Assembly: GCF_000454545.1 (NCBI RefSeq)
Contig: NZ_CM002139.1
Coordinates: 4,344,616-4,408,615 of the forward strand
DNA: 64,000 nucleotides
Direction of reading: 5' to 3'
Origin: Xanthomonas cassavae CFBP 4642
Lineage (GTDB): Bacteria; Pseudomonadota; Gammaproteobacteria; Xanthomonadales; Xanthomonadaceae
Positions 1 to 8,566 of this stretch are shown here, piece by piece. The position numbers were made by a program, and so were the translations under genes. Position 1 is the stretch's first letter, and each line of letters begins with the position of its first letter. The notes under the pieces are model-generated. The model searched no databases and had not been told where the DNA came from. It saw only the letters and a list, made by a program, of their open reading frames with translations.

Positions 1-462
1 TCGCCAATGTCTGCTGTTTCATCGGTCGTTCCGATTTGAAGGAAGGGGCATATTTTCTCCGATAGGGACCGACTTGATCAGCGTTGCCTTAGTTCCCTTG
101 GCGGCATTCATGCCACTAAGGATCACGGACTTGGAGGGATAGCGCCTGTTAGGTTGGCGAAGTGCGGATGAGTGAGCCAGCCCAAATAGGCGAAGCGACG
201 CCACACAGGTCGAACCAGGGAGCATGATGGCAGTGGCTTATCCGTGGCAGCGAGTGCAGGGCGAAGCAACGGAAATACCGAGCCAGTGACAGTATTGCTT
301 CGTCTTTATGGCTTTTGCCCTGTTTCGCCTCAACAAGAAACGTCAGCTTCGCGCTTGAAGCCCGCTTCTGGGTGCGCCTCGTCCAAGCGCGAGAGACAGC
401 GCGTGCGGATACTCACACGGCAACAGCGCGCCACCGAAACGCGACAGCGCCCCCCAAACGCA
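1..462. other. Stretch without recognised gene
   Basis: No convincing coding region was found on either strand. The short open frames are low-complexity and overlap each other, and none resembles a known family. The right edge runs into the hairpin that follows the pectate lyase gene. Confidence 0.5.
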
Positions 463-488
463 CAACGCCCGCATTGCTGCGGGCGTTG
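463..488 (-). terminator. Hairpin terminator downstream of pectate lyase
   Basis: A perfect inverted repeat, CAACGCCCGCA and TGCGGGCGTTG around a TTGC loop, lies 50 bases beyond the pectate lyase stop codon. On the minus strand it is followed by TGCGTTTGGG, so the T-tract is weak. It is the natural end point for pel transcription. Confidence 0.6.
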
Positions 489-538
489 CGTGATGCCTGG
501 TAGCGCCGCAGCTATCGCGACGCACCATGGAGCGGCGG

Positions 539-1672
539 TTACAGCTTGCCGGCGCCGGACTTGGCCTTGACGTCTGCAGCCACTTTGTTGGCCGGCAGCA
601 GGTTGTAGGTGTACGGCGGCTTCCAGCCGATATTGCTGTTCCACGAACAGCTCAGCGACTTGCCATTGAGCAGAGAACCCTGGTCGCGGTACACGCTGCC
701 CTTGTAATCGGCGGCGATCTTGTCGCAGCTGCTCACGCCGCTGATGTCGAAGGCGTTGTTCTCGGAGAAGATCTTCGATTCCTTGCCCACGCCATGCGCA
801 TGCGAGAACGGATACACCTTATGGCTGGTGCTGCCCACGTGATAGTTGTTGTATAGATGCACCTGGCCGAAGCGAACCCGCGGCGCACGCGCGGAGATGT
901 TTTCGAACAAGGTGTTGTGGATGGTGACCTTGAGCTTGCCGCTGTCGGTGCTGGATGCGCTGTCGCTGGAGCCGATCAGGTCGTTCTTCTCGTGCGACTT
1001 GAAAGCCGAGTACGAAATGGTCACGTAGTTGGCGCCCTTCTTGACGTCCATCGCGCCGTCATGGTGCTGCTTGGGGCGGCCATTGGCGGTGCCGTTCTGG
1101 TCGTCGGTGCGGCGACCGTCGGTGAAGGTGACATGGTCCACCCACACGTTGGTGGCACCCTCCACGGTCAGGCCGTCGTATTCGGAATTCCAGTTGCCGA
1201 CGCTACCGTCATCCGGATCCCAGACCGGTTCCGGATCCCATGGATTTTCGATGGTGAGGTTGCGAATGATGACGTCGTTGGCCTTGACGTACATGTAGCC
1301 TTCGCGGATCTCGGCGTTGCTGGTGATGCCGATCAACGTGGTCTTGGTCGGAATGTCCAGGCGCGCACGCGACTTCATGTCCGAGGTCTTGGTGTAGGGC
1401 TTGCCTTCGCTGACATCGATGATGCCGCTGATCTTGATGATGCGCCCGTTGCTGCCCACGCTGGCCTTCAACGCGCTCTTCAACTCGGCGGCGTTCTTGA
1501 CCGTATAGATGTTGGCGGCAGCGGCCTTGGATCCGCCCTTGGTGCCACCGTTCTGCGTGGCCCAACCGGTGGTTGCCACTTCCAGCGCAGGATCTGCGCT
1601 TGCAACGCCGGTAAGCAGCAACGACCCGACAAACAGCGACGCGGCGGCCGCCGTTGAGAATTTCGGCTTCAT
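539..1672 (-). CDS. pel: Secreted pectate lyase (polysaccharide lyase family 1)
   Basis: 377-aa pectate lyase that cleaves polygalacturonate by beta-elimination; a type II secreted plant cell-wall degrading enzyme. Residues 1-26 form a signal peptide ([14 protein letters not shown]..., cleavage after ASA). The body shows the parallel beta-helix hallmarks of family PL1: the region around NVWVDHVTF, and the catalytic arginine motif [16 protein letters not shown]. The ATG at 1672 is chosen over an in-frame upstream start at 1717 because AGGGAG lies 8 bases before it and the signal peptide begins there. The gene stands alone, with a hairpin terminator after it and a 740-bp upstream region. Family assignment is firm; which of the several Xanthomonas pel paralogues it is cannot be told from this window. 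Confidence 0.93.
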   Translation of the reverse strand: MKPKFSTAAAASLFVGSLLLTGVASADPALEVATTGWATQNGGTKGGSKAAAANIYTVKNAAELKSALKASVGSNGRIIKISGIIDVSEGKPYTKTSDMKSRARLDIPTKTTLIGITSNAEIREGYMYVKANDVIIRNLTIENPWDPEPVWDPDDGSVGNWNSEYDGLTVEGATNVWVDHVTFTDGRRTDDQNGTANGRPKQHHDGAMDVKKGANYVTISYSAFKSHEKNDLIGSSDSASSTDSGKLKVTIHNTLFENISARAPRVRFGQVHLYNNYHVGSTSHKVYPFSHAHGVGKESKIFSENNAFDISGVSSCDKIAADYKGSVYRDQGSLLNGKSLSCSWNSNIGWKPPYTYNLLPANKVAADVKAKSGAGKL

Positions 1673-2414
1673 CTGGATGTCTCCCTCGAATGGGTTCGAT
1701 GCACCGCGCAGCGGCACACCCCTCGTCTATCGACTGCGGAACGTACTATTCATCTCTGTAATGTTCAGTTCCGCGGGAGGGGATACTAAGAGCATCGCAA
1801 TCGCTTGTATCTAGGCAGATCGCCGTTGTGCACGCACAGTCACGCAAACGGTTGCGGGACAGTTGCAAGAAGACAAAACACTGCGACCAAGACACGCAGA
1901 GACAGCGCCATGGACACTGCAGCGCAGCATGATGGGAGCCGCATTGCCGTTGGGCATGCATCGGCCATGCGATGCTGATGCGATCACACGCGAATGATTT
2001 CGATGCACAGGTGGTGCGCGATGCTGTCGAAGGCGCACACTCGCAACGCGCAGGATTGCAGTGATCGGCTCACTGCAATGCAGCGGATGGACGTGCGCTC
2101 TTGCTGCAGATAGCGCGAGCAAGTGCAGGCGGGGTACAGCTACGGCTACGGCTACGGCTACGGCTACGGCTGCTGAGGGCAGCATCGACGAAAGCGTCTG
2201 ACGCTCGTGGCATCCACGCCACGAACCGACCGAGCGACGTGTGCCGCACGCAAGGCGCTGGCGTCCAGCCACCACGGCGGTGATACGCGCCATCGGCAGC
2301 GCGCCATGTTCTGCGCAAGGCACGCGCGCACAAGCGTGCATCAACCCGGATGCGCACCCGGAATATGCAATCCCTCGTCAGCCGATCACCCGCCCCGTCA
2401 GGGCGCAGCGCAGC
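1673..2414. other. Long intergenic region upstream of pel and downstream of rimI
   Basis: About 740 bases with no convincing gene. Several open frames on both strands are composition artefacts that share no family features. It should hold the pel promoter. The notable content is a run of five GCTACG hexamers at 2139-2168. No clear plant-inducible promoter box was found by eye. Confidence 0.5.
2139..2168. repeat. (GCTACG)5 tandem hexamer
   Basis: Five perfect GCTACG units lie in tandem between pel and rimI, with partial units at both edges. A hexamer keeps frame in all readings and could vary in copy number by slippage. No gene here clearly uses it. Confidence 0.85.
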
Positions 2415-2888
2415 TCAGGAAAAGCCTTCGAAGAACAGCTCGATCGCCATCACCAGCGCATCCTCGCGGCCGGTGTGGGAGGGGTAGTAGCGCGGCCGTC
2501 GCCCGATCTCGTTGAAGCCTTCGGAGTGGTAGAGCGCAATCGCCGACGGATTGGACGGGCGCACTTCCAGGAACGCGCGCCGCGCACCACGATCGCAGGC
2601 GCCCTTGATCAGCGCGCGCAACAGCACGCGCCCGTGCCCTTGCGATTGCGCTTCCGGCGCGATGCAGACGTTGAGCACATGCGCCTCGTCGGCAGCGATG
2701 CTGATGACGCCATAGCCGATCACCTGCCCGGCCTGTTCCATCACCCAGCCCGGATACCCGGCCTGCAGGCAGTCGCGAAAGATGCTGCGCGTCCATGGGA
2801 ATGGATAGGCGCGCAGCTCGATCTCCATCACCACATCCAGATCGCTCTCGCGCATGGCGCGCAGCGAGGTCGGCAACGGCGCATTCAT
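2415..2888 (-). CDS. rimI: Ribosomal protein S18-alanine N-acetyltransferase
   Basis: 157-aa GNAT-fold acetyltransferase expected to acetylate the N-terminal alanine of ribosomal protein S18. The N-terminal part carries the RimI pattern ending AYPFPWTRSIFRDC (residues 27-40). The acetyl-CoA loop is QSQGHGRVLL (81-90), and the C-terminal NPSAIALYHSEGF (113-125) is typical of RimI. It starts at the ATG at 2888, 5 bases after the preceding HolD-like gene, so the two are co-transcribed. In enterobacteria rimI also follows holD, which supports both calls. Confidence 0.9.
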   Translation of the reverse strand: MNAPLPTSLRAMRESDLDVVMEIELRAYPFPWTRSIFRDCLQAGYPGWVMEQAGQVIGYGVISIAADEAHVLNVCIAPEAQSQGHGRVLLRALIKGACDRGARRAFLEVRPSNPSAIALYHSEGFNEIGRRPRYYPSHTGREDALVMAIELFFEGFS

Positions 2889-2893
2889 TGCGC

Positions 2894-3358
2894 TCACGCC
2901 CGATCCCGACGGCGCCGCAACGCGCGCAGCTGCGGCCACAGGGCGCGCTTGGCGGCGGGGTTGCCTCGCAACTCGGCCAGCGGCCAGGACGCCATCAATG
3001 CCTGGGTGCTGGGATCGCCGGGGTTGCAGCCGGAGGCACGCAGCAAGGCCATCTGCAACCGGTCCGGCAACCCGACGCGTCCGCGCCGCTGCGGTGCGGA
3101 CGCCGGCGCGGTGCTGGGCGCGCGTGGCGGCTCGGCCGGCGCAGCGGGTGCCGATCGACGCGGCGCAGGTGCAGCTGCCGCCTCGGCCGGGACGCGCTGC
3201 TCGCGCACCGGGGCCGACACCGGTGCACTGTCGGCGACGTCCACCGGCACCTGCAGGACATCCGCCGCTGCACGGTCCAGATACACGGTGTGCCCCATTG
3301 CCTGCAGGCACGACACCTGCAGATCCGACCACACCGGCCCGTTCGCCAACGCGTTCAT
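2894..3358 (-). CDS. HolD-like protein (possible DNA polymerase III psi subunit)
   Basis: 154-aa protein with three parts: a short N-terminal segment including CLQAMGHTVYLDRA (17-30), a Pro/Ala-rich linker of about 60 residues, and a C-terminal segment with NPAAKRALWPQLRALRRRR. It starts 10 bases after pssA stops and ends 5 bases before rimI starts. Position before rimI, a short N-terminal motif and a C-terminal helical block fit the poorly conserved psi subunit family, which bridges the clamp-loader complex and SSB. The sequence is too divergent to be certain by eye, so it could be an unrelated small protein. Confidence 0.5.
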   Translation of the reverse strand: MNALANGPVWSDLQVSCLQAMGHTVYLDRAAADVLQVPVDVADSAPVSAPVREQRVPAEAAAAPAPRRSAPAAPAEPPRAPSTAPASAPQRRGRVGLPDRLQMALLRASGCNPGDPSTQALMASWPLAELRGNPAAKRALWPQLRALRRRRDRA

Positions 3359-3368
3359 CGACGTCGGC

Positions 3369-4142
3369 TCACGGAAGCTCGGGCGCGCGGCGCCAGCGTC
3401 GCCACAGCCACATCACCGGACCGGACAAGGCATACAGCACGCCGATCACCAGCAGCGACCGCGCCAGGTCGATCACCAGCAAGGCGATCACCACCGTGGC
3501 GATTGCCAGGGCAAGGAACGGCACGCGGTCGGCCCGCGCGCCACGCGCACCGCCCTTGAAACTCCAGAAGCGGATCCGGCTGACCATCAACAGCGCCGAC
3601 ACCACGGTGACCGCGAGCGCCACATAGCGCAGCTGTTCGCCATCGAAGCCCAGGCTGTCGTCGGCGAATGCCCACACGAACGACATCATCAGCCCTGCCG
3701 CCGCGGGGCTGGCCAGGCCGATGAACCAGCGCTTGTCCACCACCCCGACCTGCGTATTGAAGCGCGCCAGCCGCAGCGCCGCGCAGGCCGCATACAGAAA
3801 CGCCGCCGACCAGCCGACCCGACCCATCACGCTGCTGTCGTATTTCAGCGCCGACAGCGACCAGTGGTACATCACCAGCGCCGGGGCCATGCCGAAGCTG
3901 ACCAGATCGGCCAGCGAGTCGTACTGCACGCCGAATTCGCTGCTGGTATTGGTCAGGCGCGCCACCCGGCCGTCCAGCCCGTCCATCACCGCGGCCACGA
4001 ACACCGCCATGGCGGCCTGGACGAACTGCCCATTGGCGGCGGCGATGATGGCGTAAAACCCGGAAAACAGCCCGGCGGTCGTGAACAGGTTCGGCAGCAG
4101 GTAGATCGTGCGCGAGCGCGGAGGCGGTCTCATGTCATCCAT
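3369..4142 (-). CDS. pssA: CDP-diacylglycerol-serine O-phosphatidyltransferase
   Basis: 257-aa integral membrane enzyme that makes phosphatidylserine from CDP-diacylglycerol and serine, the first step to phosphatidylethanolamine. The CDP-alcohol phosphotransferase signature DG..GR(V)AR.......G..YDSLAD is present as DGLDGRVARL followed by EFGVQYDSLADLVSFG. About eight hydrophobic segments follow the N-terminal TIYLLPNLFTTAGLFSGF. The ATG at 4142 (MDDMRPP) is preferred because the extra upstream residues look non-native; three residues later there is a second possible ATG. First gene of the pssA / HolD-like / rimI set. Confidence 0.9.
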   Translation of the reverse strand: MDDMRPPPRSRTIYLLPNLFTTAGLFSGFYAIIAAANGQFVQAAMAVFVAAVMDGLDGRVARLTNTSSEFGVQYDSLADLVSFGMAPALVMYHWSLSALKYDSSVMGRVGWSAAFLYAACAALRLARFNTQVGVVDKRWFIGLASPAAAGLMMSFVWAFADDSLGFDGEQLRYVALAVTVVSALLMVSRIRFWSFKGGARGARADRVPFLALAIATVVIALLVIDLARSLLVIGVLYALSGPVMWLWRRWRRAPELP

Positions 4143-4274
4143 GCGCCAAGTGTAGAGCCTGAGGTCCGTCCGGCGGTAGCGCGCTTGCTGGTTCAGCGCT
4201 CTGCGCGCCCGATCACTTGCCAGCGCGGGCCGTGAATGCTGCAATCGCGGCGGGAATCATCCAGGGGAAGCCAC

Positions 4275-4676
4275 ATGCACCTGTCGTCCGGGCTTTGCGC
4301 CCTGTTGATGCTGGTCAGCGCCGCCGCCGGCGCCACCGATCTCTATAAGTGGAAGGACGCCAAGGGCGTGACTCACTACACCGAAACCCCGCCGCCAACC
4401 GGCCAGCGCTTTGAGGCGCGCCGGATCGATGCGCGTAGCGGCACCGCCGCCATCGCCGCGCCGGAGACCGCCACGCCCGAGTCGGCCGACTGCCTGACCG
4501 CACGCCGCAACCTGGAACTGCTCAGCGGCAAGGGCGAGGTCTCCATGGCCGCCGGCGCCGATGGCAAGCCTGGCGCCGTCCTGGACCAGGAAACCCGCGC
4601 CGCCCAGAAAAACCTGGCCGACGCCGCCGTGAAGGCCTATTGCAAGCCGGCAGCCACGGGCGGCCCGGCTACCTGA
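4275..4676 (+). CDS. DUF4124 domain-containing exported protein
   Basis: 133-aa protein with a signal peptide of about 19 residues (MHLSSGLCALLMLVSAAAG), followed directly by the DUF4124 core TDLYKWKDAKGVTHYTETPP. This domain is common in gammaproteobacterial periplasmic proteins of unknown function. The remainder is Ala/Thr-rich with one cysteine pair (in DCLTARR and AYCKPA) that could form a disulfide. AGGGGA six bases before the ATG at 4275 fixes the start. It lies divergent from pssA and upstream of proS. Confidence 0.8.
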   Translation: MHLSSGLCALLMLVSAAAGATDLYKWKDAKGVTHYTETPPPTGQRFEARRIDARSGTAAIAAPETATPESADCLTARRNLELLSGKGEVSMAAGADGKPGAVLDQETRAAQKNLADAAVKAYCKPAATGGPAT

Positions 4677-4790
4677 CAGCCGCCACGCACCGGCTCACTC
4701 CGGCCGGCCACACCCGGCAAAGCGCGCCCGGCGATGACCGGCAGGGCACGAGACTGGCAAACTAGCGGCTTTCCGCCCAAGCGAAGCCCG

Positions 4791-6485
4791 ATGCGTCTTT
4801 CCCAGTTCCACCTGCACACCACCAAGGAAACCCCGGCCGACGCCGAGCTGGTCAGCCACAAGCTGATGCTGCGCGCGGGCATGATCCGCAAGCTTGCCTC
4901 CGGGCTGTACACCTGGTCGCCGCTGGGCCTGCGCGTGCTGCGCAAGGTCGAGGCGGTCGTGCGCGAGGAAATGAACCGCGCCGGGGCGGTGGAAGTGCTG
5001 TTCCCCACCATCCAGCCGCGCGAGCTGTGGGACGCCACCAGCCGTTGGGAGAAGTTCGGCGGGCAGTTGCTCAAGATCAAGGATCGCAAGGAGCAGGAGT
5101 TCTGCTACAGCCCCACCGCCGAAGAGGCGGCCGCCGAGTTCGCGCGCCAGGAGATCAACAGCTACAAGCAGCTGCCGCTGAACTTCTACCAGATCCAGAC
5201 CAAGTTCCGCGACGAGATCCGCCCGCGCTTCGGGGTGATGCGCGCGCGCGAATTCCTGATGAAGGACGCCTACTCCTTCCATCTCACCGATGCCGACATG
5301 GCGCGCGAGTACGACAACATGCGCGCGGCCTACACCCGCATCTTCACCCGCCTGGGGCTGGAATTCCGCGCGGTGCAGGCCGATTCCGGCGCCATCGGCG
5401 GCGATGCCTCGCAGGAATTCCACGTCATCGCCGCCTCCGGCGAAGATTCGCTGGCGTTCTCCACCGGGTCCGACTACGCGGCCAATGTGGAAACCGCCAG
5501 CGCGGCCCTGCCCGGCCCGCGCCCGGATGCCGGGCAGGCCATGCACCAGGTCGCAACGCCCACCCAGAAGACCTGCGAGGACGTCGCCCAGCTGCTGGGC
5601 ATCGCACTGCAGCGCACGGTCAAGTCGGTGGCGGTGATGACGCAGGCCGGCTTTGTGCTGGTGCTGGTGCGCGGCGACCATGCCGTCAACGAGATCAAGT
5701 TGGGCAAGGTGGCCGGCCTGGCCGACTACCGCCTGGCCAATGAAACCGAAATCCGCGACCACCTCGGTTGCGCGCCGGGCTTCCTGGGCCCGGTCAACAC
5801 CGCGCGCCCGATCCGCGTGGTAGCCGACCGCGATGTCGCGGCCATGGCCGACTTCGTGGTCGGTGCCAATGTGGCCGGCGCCCACCTGACCGGCGTCAAC
5901 TGGGGCCGTGACCTGCCCGAACCGGAGACCGTGGCCGACGTGCGCAACGTGGTCGAAGGCGAGCGCGCGGCCGATGGCGGCGAACTGCGCCTGGCCCGCG
6001 GCATCGAAGTGGGCCACGTGTTCCAGCTCGGCAGCCAGTACGCACAGGCCTTGCAGGCCACCGTCATCGACGAGGCCGGCAAGGTCGCGGTGATGAAGAT
6101 GGGCTGCTACGGCATCGGTATTTCGCGCATCGTGGCTGCGGCAATCGAACAGAACCATGACCAGGCCGGCATCATCTGGCCGGCACCGATGGCGCCATGG
6201 CAGGTGGTGGTCTGCGTGATCAATCCCAAGCAGGACGCCGGCGTGGTGGCCGCCGCCCAGTCCTTGCTGGACGAATTGGTTGCAGCTGGTATCGATGCGG
6301 CCCTGGATGACCGCGGGTTACGTCCGGGTGCGATGTTTGCCGATATGGAACTATTGGGCATTCCGCATCGGGTGGTGGTCTCGGAACGTGGATTGGCTGC
6401 CGGCACTTTTGAATATCGCGCCCGCACCGCCGAATCGGCAGAAAATCTGGATAAGGCCGGATTATTCTCCCGACTGGGCAGTTGA
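4791..6485 (+). CDS. proS: Prolyl-tRNA synthetase
   Basis: 564-aa class II aminoacyl-tRNA synthetase charging tRNA-Pro, close to the E. coli length of 572. Motif 1 lies around [17 protein letters not shown], motif 2 is [17 protein letters not shown], and motif 3 is [13 protein letters not shown]. The stretch between motifs 2 and 3 is long enough for the bacterial editing insertion domain that removes mischarged alanine. A C-terminal anticodon-binding domain follows ([10 protein letters not shown] to the end). The ATG at 4791 gives the standard N-terminus [19 protein letters not shown]. Confidence 0.97.
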   Translation: MRLSQFHLHTTKETPADAELVSHKLMLRAGMIRKLASGLYTWSPLGLRVLRKVEAVVREEMNRAGAVEVLFPTIQPRELWDATSRWEKFGGQLLKIKDRKEQEFCYSPTAEEAAAEFARQEINSYKQLPLNFYQIQTKFRDEIRPRFGVMRAREFLMKDAYSFHLTDADMAREYDNMRAAYTRIFTRLGLEFRAVQADSGAIGGDASQEFHVIAASGEDSLAFSTGSDYAANVETASAALPGPRPDAGQAMHQVATPTQKTCEDVAQLLGIALQRTVKSVAVMTQAGFVLVLVRGDHAVNEIKLGKVAGLADYRLANETEIRDHLGCAPGFLGPVNTARPIRVVADRDVAAMADFVVGANVAGAHLTGVNWGRDLPEPETVADVRNVVEGERAADGGELRLARGIEVGHVFQLGSQYAQALQATVIDEAGKVAVMKMGCYGIGISRIVAAAIEQNHDQAGIIWPAPMAPWQVVVCVINPKQDAGVVAAAQSLLDELVAAGIDAALDDRGLRPGAMFADMELLGIPHRVVVSERGLAAGTFEYRARTAESAENLDKAGLFSRLGS

Positions 6486-6524
6486 TCAAACAACGCCAGC
6501 ACGCCGCAATCAGATGAACGCGGG

Positions 6525-6544
6525 GCGCCGAAGTATTTCGGCGC
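6525..6544 (+). terminator. Hairpin after proS
   Basis: GCGCCGAA and TTCGGCGC pair around a GTAT loop 40 bases after the proS stop, followed by ATTTGTC. The T-run is poor, so this is a probable but not strong intrinsic terminator. Confidence 0.5.
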
Positions 6545-6629
6545 ATTTGTCATAGCGGTTTTCTGACATTATGATGGCCGCCGCTGCCACGGACCGGCAT
6601 TCTTTCTCTCTCATTCTTACGGAGTAGTG

Positions 6630-7094
6630 ATGTCGATCAATCTCACCGGCCTGTCGGCCAAGCAGTTGGGCGCGCTGATCAAAAATGCAAAGAAGCAGCA
6701 GAGCGTGGTTGCCAGGCGCACCCCGATCGCCAAGGTCCGCACGCAGCTGACCCGTGCTGCCAAGGCCCAGGGTTATTCCATCGAAGAAGTGTTCGGTAGC
6801 GCCGCCAGTGCCGGTCCGGGTCGTCCGGCCGCCGCCGGCAAGCCGGGTCCACGTGCCGGTCGCAAGCTGGGCAAGGTCGCGCCGAAGTACCGCAATCCGG
6901 CCAATCCGCAGGACACCTGGACCGGCCGTGGCAAGCAGCCGCGCTGGCTGGCCGAATTGACCGCCGCTGGCAAGAAAGTGGAAGACTTTCTGATCAGCAA
7001 GGTGGGTGGCGCTGCCAAGAAGGCATCGGCCAAGAAGGCCTCGCCGCGTAAAACGGCAACCAAGCGCGCTGCCAAGAAGTCAAAGGCCGCGTGA
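6630..7094 (+). CDS. H-NS family nucleoid-associated protein with Lys/Ala-rich tail
   Basis: 154-aa DNA-binding protein. The middle holds the H-NS C-terminal DNA-binding signature: YRNPANPQDTWTGRGKQPRW (residues about 89-108). The N-terminal part is helical and could dimerise. After the H-NS domain the protein continues for about 40 residues as a histone H1-like run of Lys, Ala and Ser (KKASAKKASPRKTATKRAAKK). GGAG five bases before the ATG at 6630 sets the start; a GTG one codon upstream is less likely. Xanthomonas has several H-NS-like virulence regulators (the Xrv group), and this protein may be one of them. The gene ends at a strong terminator. Confidence 0.85.
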   Translation: MSINLTGLSAKQLGALIKNAKKQQSVVARRTPIAKVRTQLTRAAKAQGYSIEEVFGSAASAGPGRPAAAGKPGPRAGRKLGKVAPKYRNPANPQDTWTGRGKQPRWLAELTAAGKKVEDFLISKVGGAAKKASAKKASPRKTATKRAAKKSKAA

Positions 7095-7105
7095 TCCAGA
7101 CCGAT

Positions 7106-7130
7106 AAAACGCCGGCATTGCCGGCGTTTT
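7106..7130 (+). terminator. Intrinsic terminator after the H-NS-like gene
   Basis: AAAACGCCGGCA and TGCCGGCGTTTT form an inverted repeat ending in a T-run, 12 bases after the stop codon. The A-run on the other side makes it bidirectional, so it would also serve the convergent ThrE-like gene. Confidence 0.85.
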
Positions 7131-7152
7131 CATTGGGCGTATTTCCGCCTGC

Positions 7153-8412
7153 TCATAAATTCTTGCGGGCCGGAATCAACAAATTGCCGAACAGCAATCC
7201 GGCCATCAAGGCCATGACGATATTGGTAACGGCCAGCAATGCGGCTTGCCCGACACTGACATCCTGCTGCTGTACCAAGGTCAAAAAACCCCGCAGGCTG
7301 ACGCTGCCGGGAACCAGCATGATGATGCCCGGCAACCGAATCAACGCACCGGGTTTTTGAACCACCCTCCCGAACAGATTTCCGGCGGCGGTCAATGCCA
7401 TGGCCGAGGCAAATACTCCAGCCGGCCCGCCCCAGGCATGCCCTGCGTAACGTGCGATGACATAACCGGACATCGCGGCCGCCATGATCCACACATAATC
7501 GCGCCGATTGGCCTTGAACAACACCGCAAACGCATACGCAGCCACCAGCAGCGATGCCCATTCCACCCAGCCGGCCTGCGGGCGCAGGGCGGCCACCTGC
7601 GGATGCAGGCCCATCAACTGGGTCAGGGTCACTGCAATCACCGCACCGACCGTGAGCTTGAGCACCGTGGTCACGGCGCCCGCCAGCCGCGCCGTGCCGG
7701 AGACCCAGTGCTGGCTGGCCAGCTCGTTGAAGGCATTGGTCAGCGACATGCCGGGCAACAGCACCACCAGCGAAGCGATGATCACCGTATTGAGGTTCAG
7801 CGGCCCGATCAGCGAGGCCACCATTGCGGCCACCACGCCGGCCAGCAGCCCGGCCAGGGCTTCGCCGGCTTCCTTGGTGGCCGGGCGCCGGTCGGTGTAC
7901 TGGGTGAGCAGGCCGATCGATACCCCGATGCCGCCCGCGGTGGAGATATCCAGCCACGGCAGTTTCCACAGACCGGCCACCCCAGCGGCGGCCAGGCCGA
8001 AGGCCAGTACCTGCAAGGTCTTGCCGCGCCGATCCACTTCGCGGTCCAGCCGGCGCAGCGCGGTATGCCCCTGCGCGATGCTCATGCGTCCGTTGGCGAC
8101 GCTGTCGGCCACGTAGTCGGCCACGCTGAGCTTGTAGAGATCGTTCTCGCCTGGCGCCAGCCGGATCACTCGGGTGATGTCGCTGGACCCGATCGCCTTG
8201 GTCGGATCGCTGAAGCTCAGGATGATGCCGGTCGGGTTGGACCAGGGCTCGCAGTCCAGGCCCAGCTTCTGCGACAACCCGACCACCGCCGCCTCCAGCC
8301 GCTGCGCTGTCGTGCCGTAGGAATGCAGGCGCCCGGCGATTTCCGAAACGAAGGCTACACGCTGGGCATAGGTGGCGCTGGCGGACGGGAGAACGACGGT
8401 GGCAGCGGACAT
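7153..8412 (-). CDS. ThrE-family threonine/serine exporter-like membrane protein
   Basis: 419-aa protein of the DUF1212/ThrE family. The N-terminal half is soluble, with the family-typical opening (AQRVAFVSEIAGRLHSYGTTAQRLEAAV). From about residue 145 on it has around ten hydrophobic segments with GMSLTNAFNELA in the middle. Members export threonine and serine with proton exchange in Corynebacterium; substrate here is not known. The ATG at 8412 gives MSAATVVLPSAS; longer in-frame starts upstream would add an Arg-rich segment and are rejected. Divergent from the Mla-like operon. Confidence 0.8.
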   Translation of the reverse strand: MSAATVVLPSASATYAQRVAFVSEIAGRLHSYGTTAQRLEAAVVGLSQKLGLDCEPWSNPTGIILSFSDPTKAIGSSDITRVIRLAPGENDLYKLSVADYVADSVANGRMSIAQGHTALRRLDREVDRRGKTLQVLAFGLAAAGVAGLWKLPWLDISTAGGIGVSIGLLTQYTDRRPATKEAGEALAGLLAGVVAAMVASLIGPLNLNTVIIASLVVLLPGMSLTNAFNELASQHWVSGTARLAGAVTTVLKLTVGAVIAVTLTQLMGLHPQVAALRPQAGWVEWASLLVAAYAFAVLFKANRRDYVWIMAAAMSGYVIARYAGHAWGGPAGVFASAMALTAAGNLFGRVVQKPGALIRLPGIIMLVPGSVSLRGFLTLVQQQDVSVGQAALLAVTNIVMALMAGLLFGNLLIPARKNL

Positions 8413-8566
8413 GCGTGCGGGTCGGAGCGGTAGGACGCCGTCTGGCGAGAGCGCCAGTGTATGCCGCGGCGCCTGCCGCCGGCGCCCTTGTCGTCGACCG
8501 TTTCGATCGCGCGCCCATCTTTCGCTCACATCGTCCCTGTATGCTGGCGCCACGGACAGGCCACTC

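Noticed and set aside
1824..1846. CRP/Clp-like site (TGTG...TCAC) upstream of pel
   Set aside because: The half-sites TGTG and TCAC are nine bases apart instead of seven, so the spacing does not fit the consensus.
2241..4235. A 664-codon plus-strand open frame opposite pssA and rimI
   Set aside because: Antisense to a coherent operon with clear motifs on the other strand.
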